A stretch of DNA of 5,468 nucleotides from Lachnospiraceae bacterium (GTDB taxonomy: Bacteria > Bacillota > Clostridia > Lachnospirales > Lachnospiraceae): contig CAAEAB010000135.1 in the NCBI GenBank assembly GCA_900753685.1, positions 1 through 5,468 on the forward strand, written 5' to 3'. How positions within the stretch are numbered: position 1 is the first letter of the stretch; each line of letters opens with the position of its first letter. Below, in pieces: positions 4,427 to 5,468 of the stretch. The position numbers and the translations under genes are program-made. Under the pieces are notes generated by a model. It saw only the letters and a list, made by a program, of their open reading frames with translations, was not told the DNA's origin and made no database searches.

Positions 4427-5468
4427 TTAATGTTCACGCACAATCTTATATATTTGTATGATCACGGTCGGAATCACCGCCAACAGATAAATCATTCCAA
4501 ATTGGACAGAAGTCAATGTCGAGACGAGGAAAAGGCGTTTTAACACCGGCACAAAAAGGACAAGATTTAAGAAAATCATCCCCGCGATAAAGGCGGCCAG
4601 ACTGTACCAGTTTCCTGCGAAACCAATTCTAAATATAGAATGCTTGCTCCGGCAATTAAATCCATGGAATAACCGGGCTGCAGTCAGCGCGGCAAAGGCC
4701 ATCGTGGTTGCCAGCCGCGAATCTCCCTGGGACAACCCTATATAAAAAGCAATCATTGTCACAGCCGCAATCAAAGCTCCCTGCCCCAAAATCGCCGTCA
4801 TGAACTTCCGTGTCAGTATTCCTTCCTTTGGATTTCTTGGTTTTTCCGACAATAAATCCCGTTCCGCCGGCTCCATGCCAATGGCGATGGCCGGGAGGGA
4901 ATCGGTCAAAAGATTGATAAAGAGGAGGTGTACCGGTTCAAAAGGCACCGGAAGGGCCATCACTGATGTATACAACACACTCAAAATTCCGGCCATATTT
5001 CCCGACAACAAAAATTGAATCGCATTTTTTATATTCCGATATACATTTCGTCCATTGGCCACCGCTTTAATAATCGTCGCAAAATTATCATCCGCCAAAA
5101 TCATCGACGCCGCATCCTTAGATACCTCCGTTCCCGTTATTCCCATAGCAACGCCGATATCTGCCTTTTTCAGCGCAGGAGCATCATTCACTCCGTCACC
5201 GGTCATGGACACCACATTTCCCCGGCGCTGCCATGCGTCGACAATACGAATCTTATTTTCCGGAGACACCCGGGCATACACCGATATCTTCGTAATTTTT
5301 TTATCCAGCTCTTCATCGGACATGGCATCCAGCTCCGGTCCGGTCACTGCCAAATCACCATCCTCAAAAATACCAATCTGTCGGGCGATGGCCGTTGCCG
5401 TAATCTTATGATCCCCCGTAATCATGATTGGCTGGATTCCTGCCCGCTTCGCATCGGCCACGGCAGCC
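4427..5468 (-). CDS. Ca2+-type cation-transporting P-type ATPase, C-terminal part (N-terminus beyond window)
   Basis: Membrane pump fragment of 346 residues, about the last 40% of a family usually near 900. Visible are the end of the P domain with ITGDH, the hinge MTGDGVNDAPALKKADIGVAMG (motif near 5177-5206) and TEVSKDAASMILADDNF, then membrane helices M5-M10. M6 has NLLTDSLPAIAIGMEP, carrying the Asn, Thr and Asp ligands of SERCA (Asn796, Thr799, Asp800). M5 has Asn at the Asn768 position (codon 4997-4999) but Gly at the Glu771 position (4988-4990). This argues for a single transported Ca2+, as in PMCA-type pumps, though Mn2+ or another cation cannot be excluded. The phosphorylation motif and M4 are outside the window. 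The frame is open through the right edge; the GTG at 5459-5461 is internal. A terminator separates it from the iron genes, so it is probably an independent unit. Confidence 0.94.
   Translation of the reverse strand, partial: AAVADAKRAGIQPIMITGDHKITATAIARQIGIFEDGDLAVTGPELDAMSDEELDKKITKISVYARVSPENKIRIVDAWQRRGNVVSMTGDGVNDAPALKKADIGVAMGITGTEVSKDAASMILADDNFATIIKAVANGRNVYRNIKNAIQFLLSGNMAGILSVLYTSVMALPVPFEPVHLLFINLLTDSLPAIAIGMEPAERDLLSEKPRNPKEGILTRKFMTAILGQGALIAAVTMIAFYIGLSQGDSRLATTMAFAALTAARLFHGFNCRSKHSIFRIGFAGNWYSLAAFIAGMIFLNLVLFVPVLKRLFLVSTLTSVQFGMIYLLAVIPTVIIQIYKIVREH

Noticed and set aside
5055..5411. Open frame of 118 codons on the plus strand
   Set aside because: It is fully antisense to the P domain of the ATPase and resembles no protein family; it is a shadow of the opposite strand.

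Overview
The window reads as chromosomal DNA from an anaerobic Clostridia member, most likely Lachnospiraceae-like. This rests on protein types (two FeoA proteins with FeoB, a short DtxR-type regulator, a clostridial flavodoxin beginning with the YWSGTGNT signature, DUF2325, DUF3793), strong AGGAGG ribosome binding sites and moderate GC content. I ran no database search, so family names come from recognising motifs.

Layout. Positions 1-2256 (minus strand) hold an iron-uptake operon transcribed leftward: feoA-type gene 2, feoA-type gene 1, then feoB, whose C-terminal end runs off the left edge. Positions 2257-2423 are a divergent control region. It has a TTGACA-type promoter for the feo operon, covered by palindromic operators, and an extended -10 promoter for the regulator. 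Positions 2424-2810 (plus) encode a 128-residue DtxR/MntR-type regulator with a GTG start, ended by a two-way hairpin terminator. Positions 2853-4239 (minus) are a probable second operon, read as DUF3793, flavodoxin, DUF2325, converging on the same terminator. Positions 4240-4372 hold its control region. Positions 4373-4421 are a long terminator hairpin, and 4427-5468 (minus) is the C-terminal part of a Ca2+-type P-type ATPase cut by the right edge.

How it fits together. An identical palindromic core, TTAG-N6-CTAA, occurs five times. Two copies lie at the feoA promoter, one lies in the gap before feoB, and two lie ahead of the DUF3793-flavodoxin-DUF2325 operon. I found no copy inside a gene. 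The core is also the repeating unit of the classical DtxR/IdeR box. The simplest reading is a local iron regulon: the DtxR-type protein senses Fe2+ and represses both Fe2+ import and an iron-sparing flavodoxin operon that includes two uncharacterised proteins. The ATPase appears to be an independent neighbour. No rRNA, tRNA, CRISPR array, insertion sequence or phage gene was seen, and no stretch over 300 bases lacks a gene.
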